DNA of 64,000 nucleotides from Spinacia oleracea (GCF_020520425.1 NC_079489.1:93972810-94036809), one strand, 5' to 3'; shown: positions 46,648-57,902, counted from the stretch's first letter. The notes: generated by a model from the sequence alone, not told the origin. Numbers and translations: made by a program.

Positions 46648-47746
46648 GTTGTCTAACTCCTAGTTTTAGTTTTTGTTAGATTTTGTACATTAATTTCCAT
46701 TAATTAGTTTAATTTTCTATTTAAAGGGGAAGCTTGTAAAACATTTGCAAAATCATGTTTTGTGCGACCGAACGTGCTCTGTCGTTCGATCGCACAAACC
46801 AGGTTTTTGAGACAGAATGACCAGTTTTTGGTAAACGATCGCACAAGGTCTGTGCGACCGAACGACTCTTTCTGTTCGATCGCACAGGTCTGTGCGACCG
46901 AACGGCTTAATCTGTTCGATCGCACAGCCTGGCGGAGCTGTTTCTGATGTCTTTATTTTGAAAAATCGCGAGCTCCTCCCCTTATTTCCCTTCATTTGCT
47001 CGACTCTCCTCTCCATTGCTCCCTCTTCTCTCACTTGCTACCACTACTCCTCATCAAATTCATTCACTTCCCTTTACAGATTTCACTTCCCATTCATCAA
47101 ATACACTCAATCTCATTCATCCCAACCCCCAAAATTCGCAAATTTTCAGATTTTTGTAAAATCCCCAATTTCTAGGGATTTTGTGAAATTTTTGTTCATA
47201 ATTGTGTGTGTGGTGAATTGGAGCTCTTGAGGACACTTGGGATCGATCCTACACTACTTTCTCTGCTTGTGGTGATGATTTATTTCCCTTAATTCTTGTA
47301 TTTCGTTCCATTTTCACCATGTTCATATTGTTTTTGATTTTTCTGAAATAATTGATTCTTGGGTGTTTGTTGATGCATGTTTGTATTGTGGTTAATCTCT
47401 AATTGTCTAGATGAGCTATGCATGTTTAATTCCTTGTTCCATTTACGCTCTAGACTTTTTGAGATGATTTTGTGAGATTTTGAGCTCCTTTGACTGTACT
47501 TGTTTGTGGAAGTGTTGTTTGATTGATTGTGGTTATTGTTGTGGAGTAATGTGGTTAGTTCAATCTTGTTGAGGAGTTGGTGTAATGTTTAGAGCTTGAT
47601 GATGAATTGATGAAGATAGTTTAACCTTAGCTCTTGTAGTAGTTCGTTTGTCCTAGATTGTGAACTAACTTAGTTTATCCTTCTTTGTGTGTCTTGGTTT
47701 GTTTCTTTTTGTTTTGTAGATTTTTGCTTACCATCCACTAATCTCA
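46648..47746 (+). other. Athila internal region upstream of the accessory ORF
   Basis: Three hairpin-forming TGTGCGACCGAACG repeats (46760-46926), then a pyrimidine-rich stretch (46965-47150) and T-rich sequence up to the next ORF. No gene recognised. The layout resembles an internal promoter and leader for the accessory ORF. Confidence 0.6.
46760..46926. repeat. Three TGTGCGACCGAACG stem-loops
   Basis: Inverted pairs at 46760-46797, 46851-46886 and 46891-46926. Each pairs TGTGCGACCGAACG with CGTTCGATCGCACA or a close variant around a loop of 6-9 bases. A related palindrome lies in the inverted LTR at 50080-50114. Confidence 0.85.
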
Positions 47747-49005
47747 ATGGCACCAAAACACTCCAAGAAGAACCCCACCGCAACCGCGACCACCTCTTCA
47801 TCAAAGAGGAAGGCAACAACGGCACCAACCCCGCCGAACATGGAAACTTTCGGAATTGAGTTCGCCGAGCAAAGGTCTTGGGACTTCTTCGAGCTCCTTT
47901 CCAAGAGGACAATTAAGCCCACCAAGTTCTTCCATCGGGATAGTGTTCGTCGTTTGGGGGTCGAGGCCGAGGTTGACAAGTTGATCAAGGGCCTAGGGTG
48001 GGAAGAGTTCGCAAAGATGAGTGCCCCTACCTATAAAAGGTTGACATTGGAGTTCCTCTCCTCGGCTCGGAAGAACCTTATAGAAGATGAGGATGGTGAT
48101 AGTGTGGTGGAATTGAGCTTCCAAGTCTTCGGTCGCCAATACAAGTTGAACCACAATCAAATCAATTCCCTTTTCTCCATCGACTCGGACCATGGTTTCA
48201 TCACGATCCCAAGGTCCGAATGTGCTAACACCTATGATGAAAATCGTTGGTGGAGAGAGTTCACCGGAGACGACGGAGATTTCTTCTCCGCCTCGGCCAA
48301 GTCTTCCGCAATCCATCATCCGGCCACCCGCATCATGAGCCGGCTCCTCATCTATTCCCTTTTCTCTAAGGGTGCTACCGGTGCCTTGTTGGGCACGGAA
48401 CTTGGTGGCTTATGGTTGGCCACACAAGAGGAGCAAGAGGTACTTGATTTCGGGCAATTGCTCATTTCCCGGATCATCGAGGTTAGGGATAGCCACTTGA
48501 ATAAACCCGACATCCTCCTTGGCGGCATGCTTACTTTTCTTGTTCGGCTTCTATCGAACAACCCTCATGCCAAGGAGATGGCGGCTTTACCTCCCGTGGC
48601 CGGTGGTGAGATCTTAAACATCCGGGCGATGTTCAATGCTACTTTGCTCCACTACACCACCAATGAGGCGCAATGGATTTGGCTTGTGCGGAAGAATGAT
48701 TGGTGCTTTCTTCCGCACCCCCCAGCACTTCATGGTCCCCTAATGTCCGCTACTTGCTTCCGCAGCAACAAAAGTTTGTCAAGGCCGCCGCCGCCTCCAC
48801 TTCCGAGCCTACCGCGGTACCACTACCGAGCCTACTCAAGCTCCCTCTCGGTCTCCTAGTCCTCCTCCGAATATGGGTAACATACCTCTCTCCTCTCCTT
48901 TTGACATGACGGGTTTGCAATCCACCCTTGCGACTCTCTTGCAAGGGCAAGAGGACCAAGCAAGTGTCTTGGCTTCTCTTGCTTCTCAAGGGAGCCGCAC
49001 GACGT
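47747..49005 (+). pseudogene. Athila accessory (ORF-1 / plant transposon protein-like) gene
   Basis: From ATG 47747 (MAPKHSKK) a 370-codon frame encodes a basic Lys/Thr-rich N-terminus and then a mainly helical region with segments such as EFAEQRSWDFFELLSKRTIK, WWREFTGDD and IMSRLLIYSLFSKG. This composition and its place after the Athila gag-pol region fit the Arabidopsis retrotransposon ORF-1 / putative plant transposon protein group. Near 48700-48830 the frame shifts. Downstream coding (NMGNIPLSPLPFDMTGLQST) continues in another frame until the sequence runs into an inverted LTR at about 49006. So the gene is frameshifted and cut off. Function is not established; proposals for this ORF include an envelope-region protein. 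Confidence 0.65.
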
Positions 49006-50135
49006 TTTTCCGTCGTTGAAAGATCAACGCCTCAATCATACAAAATTTATAAAACACCTAGACTAACCAACTATATCAACTATAGTGGCAAGTAAAGGGA
49101 TCGTCCCAAAGAAACGATGGTTCTTGAGTTTAAATGTCAAGCTAATTCGAACAAGAGGTTTGATTTGAACTATCACTAAGATGTTAAACTAACAATTAAA
49201 CTAGATTGAATCAAGGAAGCTAAACGTTAGGGAGTTGGGGATAGTCTAGGGAAATCGGGGGAAATGAATTACCATATAGTAATCATGAATGATGCAATGA
49301 AATAGCACATAGGGGAATGAAAACTAATGACGTACTCGCCACCTCTCGGATAGAGCACGCGAAGCAACCTAGCCTATGGAAAGCTTTCGCATAGTCCTAA
49401 GCTAGATTCGCAAGCATATAATAGGTGCTATCATTCACTGGCATGAACTAGGATCACAATGTCTTGCCAAACCTAAATCATACATTCCAATCTAACTCAA
49501 TCAACTAGCATTTGCAACTACTAATCAATTGATCATGGAAAATCCTAGCACTAAATCAATTTAATCACATCAATCATTAATCAATTAAATCATCAAATTC
49601 CCCTAATTAAGCCTCTAGATTCTCCCCTTTCCCTAACCTAAATCTACTCACTAGCCATTCTAGGAATCAAGAAATCTATTAATTCTACACTAGCAAGCAT
49701 AAAATTGAAGGATTAAGAAGAGAGAATCAAAGACTAGAACAATCAATTGAACAATCAACAAGAAAATTAAGAATCAAAGTAACTAAGTAATATCAAGAAG
49801 AATTCAAGAATTGAAGGAATTATAGAACAATCAACAATCACAACAAAAGCAAGAATTAAGAAATTGAATTGAATTGCACAAAATTAGAAGAAGAGTTTAG
49901 AGAATTACAAATTGATGCTTCAATGGAGGAGAGTTTCTCTCTCTAGAAATGCTGAAAAACTAACTTTGAGAATCTAAAATTATCAACTAAAATTCTGCTC
50001 TTAACAAAATAATCGGAAAATCTATTTATAAGTTTCCCCAAATAGAAGCCAAAATTCGAATAAGAGCAACCCGCGCAACCATTCGGTCGCACAGACCTTT
50101 TGTGCGACCGAACGTAAATGAGTCATTCGAGCGCA
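49006..50135 (-). repeat. Athila-type LTR in inverted orientation
   Basis: On the minus strand this LTR starts near 50135 (TGCGCTCGAATG), has a TATA box, and runs to TCTTTCAACGACG near 49010. It stops about 13 bp short of the end seen at 43296. It is opposite in direction to the LTR fragment at 43035-43296, so it is not a normal 3' LTR of that element. Confidence 0.82.
50021..50031 (-). promoter_or_regulatory. TATA box of inverted Athila LTR
   Basis: TTATAAATAGA on the minus strand inside the LTR, followed in that direction by a plausible leader. Confidence 0.5.
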
Positions 50136-50279
50136 TACTGGGTGTGAGGGGGTCGAAAAAGCACGAGGCTAATGCGTGACCTCGTTCCTCGTGGGTGTGA
50201 CGTTTCTTTTTGTCAAATCAAATGTAATTGGATTTCCTGTGAGTTTACACCGAATTGACTAGTAATATAGGAGTCGCCA
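50136..50279 (-). other. Tat-type internal start with primer-site-like sequence
   Basis: On the minus strand TGGCGACTCC (50279-50270) resembles the primer site region of Tat/Ogre elements. The remainder to 50136 is unrecognised. Confidence 0.4.
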
Positions 50280-51613
50280 TTCAGTTTTTAATGACAATGA
50301 GAAAAACTGACAAAACCCGGTTATCGTGACATAAAGGGAGTGCAATTATGTTTGACCACGACGGCCATAGGTTCCCTTGTGATCCCTGGTGTGGGGATCG
50401 CTCAACGTACACCCGCAAGGCAGAGATTGAGAGTTTGGGGGACTGTAACTACCGAGAGGAGTACTCGCTCTTCGATAACTCCAGAGGCAGGATATCCTTA
50501 CTAGCTCAACATAAATAATTGAAGGGACATGCGTTAACTATTAAACTAATCTGAATTGATTTTAGCAATATGCAACACATAATACTAGATCGATCGTGAT
50601 TATCTGGTTTAGATTATTTTAAGGGACCTAGCATGATAGTTCAATTGTCCCAGATATTATCTTTGTTAGGCGTGATAGAACAATCAGATTAATAGTTTAA
50701 CAATTTTATAAAAGGGGGATGAAAGCGATTAAATCATGCGAAGGGACACATTACGACGCACCCTTAAGAGGTGCGTCATGGTTCTTAGAAAACTAACCAC
50801 TTTGGCTTTGCTATTTCTCCTTTTATTTAACGAATCTCAAGTTTCCGGGCTTAATTCTTCAGCTACAAGGGACAGGATACGTTCTGTTCGATTTTTGGAT
50901 CGATTGCGACATAACGCGAGATCAATTTCGCACCGTGAGGCTTAGGCTTAGGGGTTGGAGTCAATACTCAGAATATGAATTGTGTGTGTTTTCACGTCGA
51001 ATTTGGGGCTGTATTTATAGAAAAGAGTTTGTGGAAAGATAGAATTTTAGAGCACTAATCCAAGAAGAATTAGGAGAGAACACGTATCCAGGTAATTTCA
51101 GCGCCCAGGGCTGGGCGCCGAAGATTTCGGCGCCCAGAGACAAGCGTTGAAAATAGGGTTTGGGCCGTATTTCCTTGTCAGATTTGGACTCGTGGAATAC
51201 GGAGTCCTTGAGACTTATCCGAGTCTTTTAGTGCGTATTAACTTTATGACGGAATGCGTTTGGGCCCGTTACGAACTCTAGGTTCGTTAGGATTTTAATT
51301 AATACGTAACTCTTATTTTCGAATTATACTAGGAATAGGATTCCTCTTGCAAATTCTATCTCTTTTAGGATTTATGTTGGAGTGCAACACCTAATTCTGA
51401 CAGGTTTCTATCTTTTATGTCTTGCCCCTTTTAGCAACTACCCGTTACGGTAGTTACTATTTTTAGCAGGTTTCTATAAATAGCAGGTTCGGGTGAAATG
51501 AAAAGGGTGATCGAGATTCGTTATTTTATAGGAGATGCGTTGCCAAGTGGAGATTTATGTTCTCATCATCGAACCTTCCCTTTCAGGAATGGGGACAAAA
51601 GTAGGTGTCTATA
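50280..51613 (-). repeat. Tat-type Ty3 LTR
   Basis: On the minus strand the right edge reads AAAGTGGGGGCTAAC then TATAGACACC, the usual polypurine-tract/LTR junction of Tat-lineage elements (normally TGTAGACACC). A TATA motif lies 600 bp inside, and the left edge meets a primer-site-like TGGCGACTCC. It contains GCGCCCAG palindromes near 51105-51140. The exact left end is uncertain. Confidence 0.6.
51011..51020 (-). promoter_or_regulatory. TATA box of Tat LTR
   Basis: CTATAAATAC on the minus strand, about 590 bp from the LTR start, fitting the U3/R junction. Confidence 0.5.
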
Positions 51614-51628
51614 GTTAGCCCCCACTTT
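51614..51628 (-). promoter_or_regulatory. Polypurine tract of Tat-type element
   Basis: AAAGTGGGGGCTAAC on the minus strand, directly before the LTR. Confidence 0.65.
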
Positions 51629-52150
51629 GACTGAGTCTCGGGATGAGACGGTGATCAAAGTACTAGACGGAGTGCGTCACACAAGCCATGGTGTATGTGA
51701 CCTGTTTTGCGAGGGTCTCACGAGCCCCCGAGTGATAACATTTGACTTAAGGGTCATCACTGGAAGTGTCGACATATCCCTCACGTGTCATTGGGATTTG
51801 TCAACGGATAGTATAGAAACTCCCTCACTTTGTCATTGGAAGTATCTAAAGATGCGTAGAAACTCCCTCACTTTGTCATTGGAAGTAGCTACAGATGTTT
51901 TCGAAATCAAAACTATAAAGTGTAATTGGGCCTGGCCAAGCCCAATCACGAGGTAAAATGTTTTAAAAGATTCTCATTTTCAGGGTTAGCTAAACGAGAA
52001 AACCCCCTTGTTTTTATGGGACGTAAAACGAAGGAAAATCCAGCACATCGTTCTTTTTTGGAAAAACGGAAAACCAATCCTTTAATTTTTGGAAAAAGGG
52101 AAAACCGATCATTTAATTTTTGGAAAAAGGGAAAACCGGAAAAAGTTATC
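51629..52150. other. Tat 3' internal region, non-coding
   Basis: Contains short direct repeats (GAAACTCCCTCACTTTGTCA twice, at about 51818 and 51859) and GGAAAAAGGGAAAACCG repeats (52090-52140). No gene recognised. Confidence 0.5.
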
Positions 52151-52162
52151 GCTACGGCGACT

Positions 52163-52565
52163 AAGGACCTGCGCGGTTAGTGGCGCAGACCCCGCCGGCT
52201 AAAGATGGCGAGCCTGTCCGCTGAGGGTGGACACCCCGTCCGATAGAAGTGGACGAATCTGTTTTGAAATTTGAAAATAAGGACCTACGCGGTTTGTGAC
52301 GTAGACCCCGCCGGCTGAAGATGGCGAGCCTGTCCGCTAAGGGTGGACACCCCGTCCGATAGAAGTGGACGAATCTATTTTGAAATTTGTTTGTGTTTTT
52401 TTTTGAAAATAAGGACCCACGCGGTTTGTGACGTAGACCCCGCCGACTGAAGATGGCGAGCCTATTTTATTTCGTTTTGAAGATTCTATTTTTCGAAAAC
52501 TGAGGACCTGCGTGATTAGTAACGCAGACCCCGCCGGCTGAAGATGGCGAGCCTGTTTTGAATTT
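52163..52565. repeat. Tat internal tandem repeat, about 4 units
   Basis: Four units of 116, 132, 91 and about 60 bp start AAGGACC(T/C) and contain GCAGACCCCGCCGGCT and AGATGGCGAGCCTG. The first two also hold GGTGGACACCCCGTCC. Tandem repeats between pol and 3' LTR are common in Tat elements. Confidence 0.85.
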
Positions 52566-53540
52566 CTTATTTTCTTTTCATTTTGCCTATATATAAAAAA
52601 GGCTTTTGTGATTACAACCTGTTGGTGCGTCGCAATATTTCCTGATTAGGCGTGTCCTGTAAGTGGGCCCACACTGTGTATATTTTTTTGTTAACGAGAT
52701 TTTACAACACCGTTTTTTTTTTTTTTTGTGGGAAAGAAATATCAAGACAACGGATATCTTACACAAAGAGGGGAGTCACGCGTGCCCCGACAGCGAATAT
52801 TCGCTGTCCGGGAAGCATTTTCAGCGCCCAGCTCTGGGCGCGAGAATTTCTAACGCCCAGGGCTGGGCGTTGAAAATGCAAAGGGGAGACTGGTCTTTAA
52901 AAGACGCGACCCGTTTCCCTTCCTTCCCATTTCCACCATTTTCGCTCAAAAACTCCACTCATCTTACTGATTTTTCACTCGTTTTCTTCATTTTTCTTCA
53001 CGAATTCTACTCCAAATCACTTCCTAATCCTCCCAATGTAAGTAATTTTCAGTAATTTTGAGCTTTTTTGTCAATTTATAGCATTTTTGTCAAGTGTTCT
53101 TGAGCTTGAAATTGATTTGGGGTTTTTGATTTTGTGCCCCTTTCTTTCAATTAGATAGTTGAAAATGTTCTACATGACATGTTAATTAGTTTGTGCATGT
53201 TAATTTTCGCAAGTATGTTGGTTTTTGTTGAATTTGGGCATATTTATACTAGCCCCCAAGTGTACCTACGATTCTAGTATTTTCTTGCAATGTAGGTGTT
53301 CTTGGTATATTGCTTGCGTTCCTCATAATTCATGAGTGACAAATTATGGAAGAATTTCGATTTTGCTGGAGTTAATTTTTGTTTAGGGAATTTTTTGCTC
53401 AATATGAACTTAGTACCATGTTTTTAGGGAACAAAAATTGTATGACTCCATTTCATGAGCGGAATGCACTCTTTTAGGGATTGGTGTGAGTGCCAGTTTT
53501 GTTAAAGGTATAATGCCTTATTGTTGTATGGTTGACCAGC
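52566..53540 (+). promoter_or_regulatory. Putative promoter, leader exon and intron of antisense ORF
   Basis: On the plus strand a TATA-like TATATATAAAAA (about 52588) and TTTAAAAG (about 52896) precede a pyrimidine-rich leader. The leader ends at a perfect donor (AAT then GTAAGTAA at 53038). After a T-rich 500-bp stretch there is an acceptor GACCAG at 53534-53539, two bases before the ATG. GCGCCCAG palindromes lie at 52820-52875. This looks like a leader exon and an intron. Confidence 0.45.
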
Positions 53541-53771
53541 ATGTCTGGCGAGTCGTCACCGTCCTCGGGTGGCCACGCGGAGCGTGGCATGACGCGTCAG
53601 TCCACTGGTGCGGGACCTCTATGGGTGGGTCTTGAGTACTACGACGGTCGGGACCTGCACTACGACCTGAAGCATCACGTGACCACCCGCCTTCACGCGA
53701 GGAGGGATACTACGGTTCGTGGCTATGGTGCAGCGATGAGCGAGACTGTCTTTGATTACCTGAGTTCGGAC
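53541..53771 (+). pseudogene. Tat antisense ORF, 5' part, cut by Copia C
   Basis: From ATG 53541, 77 codons (MSGESSPSSGG, then WVGLEYYDGRDLHYDL, then GAAMSETVFDYLSSD) run straight into the Copia C LTR, whose TGA gives the stop. The N-terminus is Ser/Gly-rich and the rest is not recognised with certainty. Orientation is opposite to the LTR and polypurine tract at 50280-51628. Tat elements are known to carry extra ORFs in antisense orientation between pol and the 3' LTR, some encoding plant-mobile-domain-like proteins. The remainder would lie right of Copia C, outside the window. Confidence 0.5.
53767..53771. repeat. Presumed target site duplication of Copia C, left (CGGAC)
   Basis: The five bases before the LTR. 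The partner lies beyond the window end, so this is by analogy with A and B. Confidence 0.45.
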
Positions 53772-55054
53772 TGAAGGAAATAATGCCCTTGGTCCAAGTA
53801 TGCATTCTATGTTAAGTCTAATAAATGCGGTTCAGTATTAATTGACAAGTTAATAATTCAGTGAGATCAAGTGAGCTGAATGCCTAGCTAGAGGCCGCTT
53901 CAGTTCAAGTGGAATTAATGATATTAATCCACAGCTTACTCTTGACTGAACCCGTAGGGTCACACAAATAGTACGTAAACGGATCAAGTATCTAATGGCA
54001 TTAGATACTCTATCTATGAATATTCGGAACCGACGGATATTGGTTTCAGTGGGAGCTAAGATCGTCACAGGCAAGAAATGAATACTCCGGAAACGATGAT
54101 ATTGCCGGAAACGGAAATATGGATCGTATCGGAAATATAAATATTATCCAAGTCGTAGATGTTGCCGGAAACGGAAACATGGTATGTATCGGAAAATATT
54201 ATCGGAAATGGAAATATTGCCAGAATCGGAAATATTGCCGGAAACGGAAATATTGTCAGAATCGGAAATATTACCGGAATCGGAAAATTTAATCGGAAGC
54301 GCATCGTACGAATAAGCATCGGACGAGGCCTGCCGGACGAGGCCCAGCACGAAGCCAGGCCATCGCCCAGCAAGCCAAGCGCGCCGCACAAACAGCAAGG
54401 CCAGGCCTAGCAGGCTGCGCGCAGCGCGCAGCGCGCACAGCGCGCGCAGCGCGCAGCGCGCGCGGGCGCTGAGTGGGCTGCTGCTCGCGCGCACGCATGA
54501 GGCCCATCGTGGCTGTCGTGCGTGTGTGTGCAAGTGTTTGTGTTCGTGCACGTTTCCTAAAACATGCAGAGTTCGGTTATTGATTAAATTCCTAATTCTA
54601 TTTGATAAATTAATTAAATTAGAGTTCTTGTAGGATTCTAGGTTTGATTAATTTGTATCTGAATAGGATTTCGATTCCCTTTCCATACCGCTATAAATAT
54701 GAGGCTAGGGCTCACAATTTATAACACAAGTTTCAAAGTATTCAAAGTGAGTTTTTGAGAGAAAATTCAGTCACACATTTGCCTATAAAGTGCCGAAAAT
54801 AATAGTACCTTAAGGGCGATTCTAGTTGGTCAATCTTAAGGCGGATCCGGACGTGCTGTGGACTATCTACGGAGGGACGACACTTGGAGTCCTAAAGACT
54901 TGTTCTTGTTCGGTTCGGGCGCAGCTAGGGAAGGCACGCAACAAAGAGTATGCATCAATTCTATGCTAAATGATTATGTGTAAATAATATGTTTTCCTGG
55001 GTTTATGGTTTTTCCGCATGATTTATGAATTGTCATATGTATCATAACCTAACA
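53772..55054 (+). repeat. Copia C 5' LTR
   Basis: 1283 bp, TGAAGG...CTAACA. Shorter than in B and Z because about 115 bp of the GGAAATATT-type repeat block is absent. The 3' LTR shares the deletion, so the source element already had it. Confidence 0.95.
54691..54700 (+). promoter_or_regulatory. TATA box of Copia C 5' LTR
   Basis: CTATAAATAT, in the conserved part of the LTR about 350 bp before its end. Expected RNA polymerase II start just downstream. Confidence 0.6.
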
Positions 55055-55055
55055 G

Positions 55056-55069
55056 TGGTATCACGAGCC
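55056..55069 (+). promoter_or_regulatory. Primer binding site (copy C)
   Basis: TGGTATCACGAGCC one base after the LTR; tRNA-Met-like. Confidence 0.75.
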
Positions 55070-56124
55070 CCTTATTATTTTCATAATCTAAATTGCATGA
55101 ACATGGTTAAATATTACAAATTTGCAAGAATTAAAAGGGGTGATTAATTTTCGTAATTGTTAATTAATTGCAAATTGCGTTTATTTAATTATACGTACGC
55201 AGTTTTTCGGCAGTTTCTTCGTTACTCATCCGAATTGAGTGATTTTTGTGTCAATTCCGCATGTAAAAGGCATTCTAAAAATTTTGACAAAAATAGTATT
55301 TTTCTGCCGAACCCAGAATTCTCAAATTCGAAGCCTAACTATGACTTTTCGAAGGTTTTAGTTTTTCGAATGCAAAATTTCGTAAATTTAAGATGTTAAA
55401 TTAAATATTTGCGATTCTTGTTGATAAATCTTGAATTTTTGATTGACCTACTGCATATGTTTAACAAGTTTGAATGCCTAGTCTTGTTAATTATGCAATC
55501 TAATTATTAATTATGATTAATTTGTTGAAAATTAGAATAATTTAGAATTAATTTGATTTTCATAATTAATTGTAATTTAATTAGAAACCTATGATTAAAA
55601 ACCACCATAAAAATTGTAAATTTACGATAAATTTTAAATTTTTATGACCTAGACTTGAATCCATATCAATCGGAAATCAATTGGATAATAAATTTTCGAT
55701 TTTTTCGCCCTAAAATTATGAAATTAATATTATTTATTAATTTGTCATTAATTTTAAATATAAATTTTAAATTTTATGCGATTCGTTCATAAAACTTGCA
55801 CGCACGAAGCAATGGACGCTTCATGTTACCCTTAAGGGGTGTTGTATAATGCGGGCATGCGACGACGAGCAAGGGAGCTCGTCGCCCGTGCTGCACGAAT
55901 GCAATGAGCAAGGGCGTAGTGCACGAGCACAAGGCAGCAGCCCTGCCTTGTGTCGTGTGCCACGAGCAATGAACGAATGGGCATGGGCGAAGAGCGAGCC
56001 AAGGCAGTCGCGTGTGGGCAGCAAGCGAGCTGCGCCACAACGCGCGCTGCCTCGCACAAGAGCGCGCAGCCTCGCGCGCAGCGAGCGCAAGCTCGCGTGC
56101 CACGAGCGCTGCGCCCAGCATTAC

Positions 56125-56282
56125 TCGCGCGCACAGCGAGCGATGTCGCCCGCCCAGCGAGCGATGTCGCGCCCCAGCGAGCGATGGCTCGCGCGCACAG
56201 CGAGCGATGTCGCGCGCCCAGCGAGCGATGGCTCGCGCGCCCAGCGAGCGATGTCGCGCGCCCAGCGAGCGATGTCGCGCGC
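56125..56282 (+). repeat. GC-rich leader tandem repeat, about 7 units (copy C)
   Basis: Element-sense units of CAGCGAGCGATGTCGCGCGC or CAGCGAGCGATGGCTCGCGC type, 20-23 bp each, ending in a GCGCGCGCGC run. Confidence 0.9.
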
Positions 56283-57902
56283 GCGCACTGCGAGCGATAG
56301 CTCGCGTGCGATGAGCGCTGGCGCGCGCAGCGAGCACCAATGCGTGCGGAGGCTTGCGATAGGGAAGCAGCAGCTATGCGACGAGCGCATGGGCTGCGCG
56401 CACATGGCCAGCAATGGCTGTGTGCGTACGGCCCATGGGCGTGCAACGCGTAGGGTGTTTGCGTTACGATTAGATCGTTTTGAATGTTTAATTTGAAAAT
56501 TTCAGTTCACGTAATTTTAATTAATTTTAAAATTAATAATTTGAATTATTTTCTTGGATTTTAATTTTGAATATTATAATTATAATAAATGTTATTTATT
56601 CTAATTATTTTACTAAAATTAAAATCATGAATTAATTTAAATACGACTGAAATTAAATTAAATTTTTGGATTCAATTATAAATTGATATGAGCTTTAAAT
56701 TTTAATTAAATTTGTATGTTTCCGGTTGGACTAGAAATACATTTTTATGTTTAAAATTGGTAAAGCATATGAATTTATTGGTTTAAGTGGGAGCGCTTTT
56801 TAGTCATAAACTCTTGATTAGGTCTACAAATCCTTAAGGTTAAAACAACTTGATTAGAATTAATAAGGACTGAATAATTGGTAGATTATTGGTGCCCTTG
56901 ATTAATTGCTGCAAATGTTTACGTGATGCATAATGTGTTTTACTAACCAGCTATGTGGGCCATTCATGATAATGAATGGGTGAATGGTATATATTGTATA
57001 TGTACTGTTTTGCAGGTTATGAAGTGACTAGTATGGCCCAAATAGGATAGAAAATATGGTCTGCGTACCATTAATTTGAATGTAATTGGTCTAAAGTACC
57101 AAAGTTATTTTTCAATTCAAATATGGTCTGCGAACCATCAAATAGTTGTAATTAGTTATAGCTTATCCTATTTGAAGAAAATGGTGCCTCCCACGGAGAT
57201 TTTCAAGACGGACTTTGAAGTCAAAGCTTCAAGATGAAGTCGGGCCATACTAGATCACAAATATCTTATGCATGTTTTAAGTTATTTATTGTTTTAAATA
57301 TGTCTTAAAATGCATGAGATCAAAAGCTTGATTATGTTGCATGATTAAGGATTTTAGTTCACTTAAAATCTAACCAACATAGTAAGAGCCTTAAGTTCCA
57401 AACTTAAAAATTGAGTTAAAAGGTGCCATGCCAAAATATACACTTGCTTGGATATCCTTTACATCAATCTAGTAATAGTTTTCGCTCAGCGAGGTGTTAC
57501 TTATTGGTCCTAAAGGGGCAAGGTACACAAATAATTGTGAGTACATGTTAGTTTTGGTGAAACTCAACGATATAAGTAAGGAGTCCTTTTATGTCGTGGC
57601 AAATTCGATAGGTTTACCTAATAAGTTCTTAGACGTACCTATCAACCAAGAATAGTTTCTAGACTATTAGCAAAAGGCTTTTGCTTACCTAAGATGTTCT
57701 AGGATTAAGTCGACAAACTGTGCTTAGTTCTTCAATGATTTTAGGATCTTGGAATCATTTTATTCACACCTGCCGGAACACATAACTTGAATAAAATGCT
57801 TAATAAACATTGAATTATGCATGTATGCTAGAATTTAAGTTTATTAAGAGAAACTGTGAATGGTTATTTATTTGTTTATTCTTTTCAATTGTAGTTTTTA
57901 AT

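Larger units (their letters stand above)
55055..57902 (+). other. Copia C leader, 2.85 kb
   Basis: Untranslated region between PBS and gag ATG. AT-rich flanks surround a GC-rich block (about 55849-56450). Several upstream ATGs exist, including one opening a roughly 215-codon Ala/Arg/Ser-rich frame across the GC block. I do not call it a gene because repeat composition alone keeps many frames open. Confidence 0.8.

Noticed and set aside
47747..48859. Possible host single-exon gene
   Set aside because: It sits between the Athila post-pol motif and an Athila LTR and has the composition of the Athila accessory ORF, so it is element-derived.
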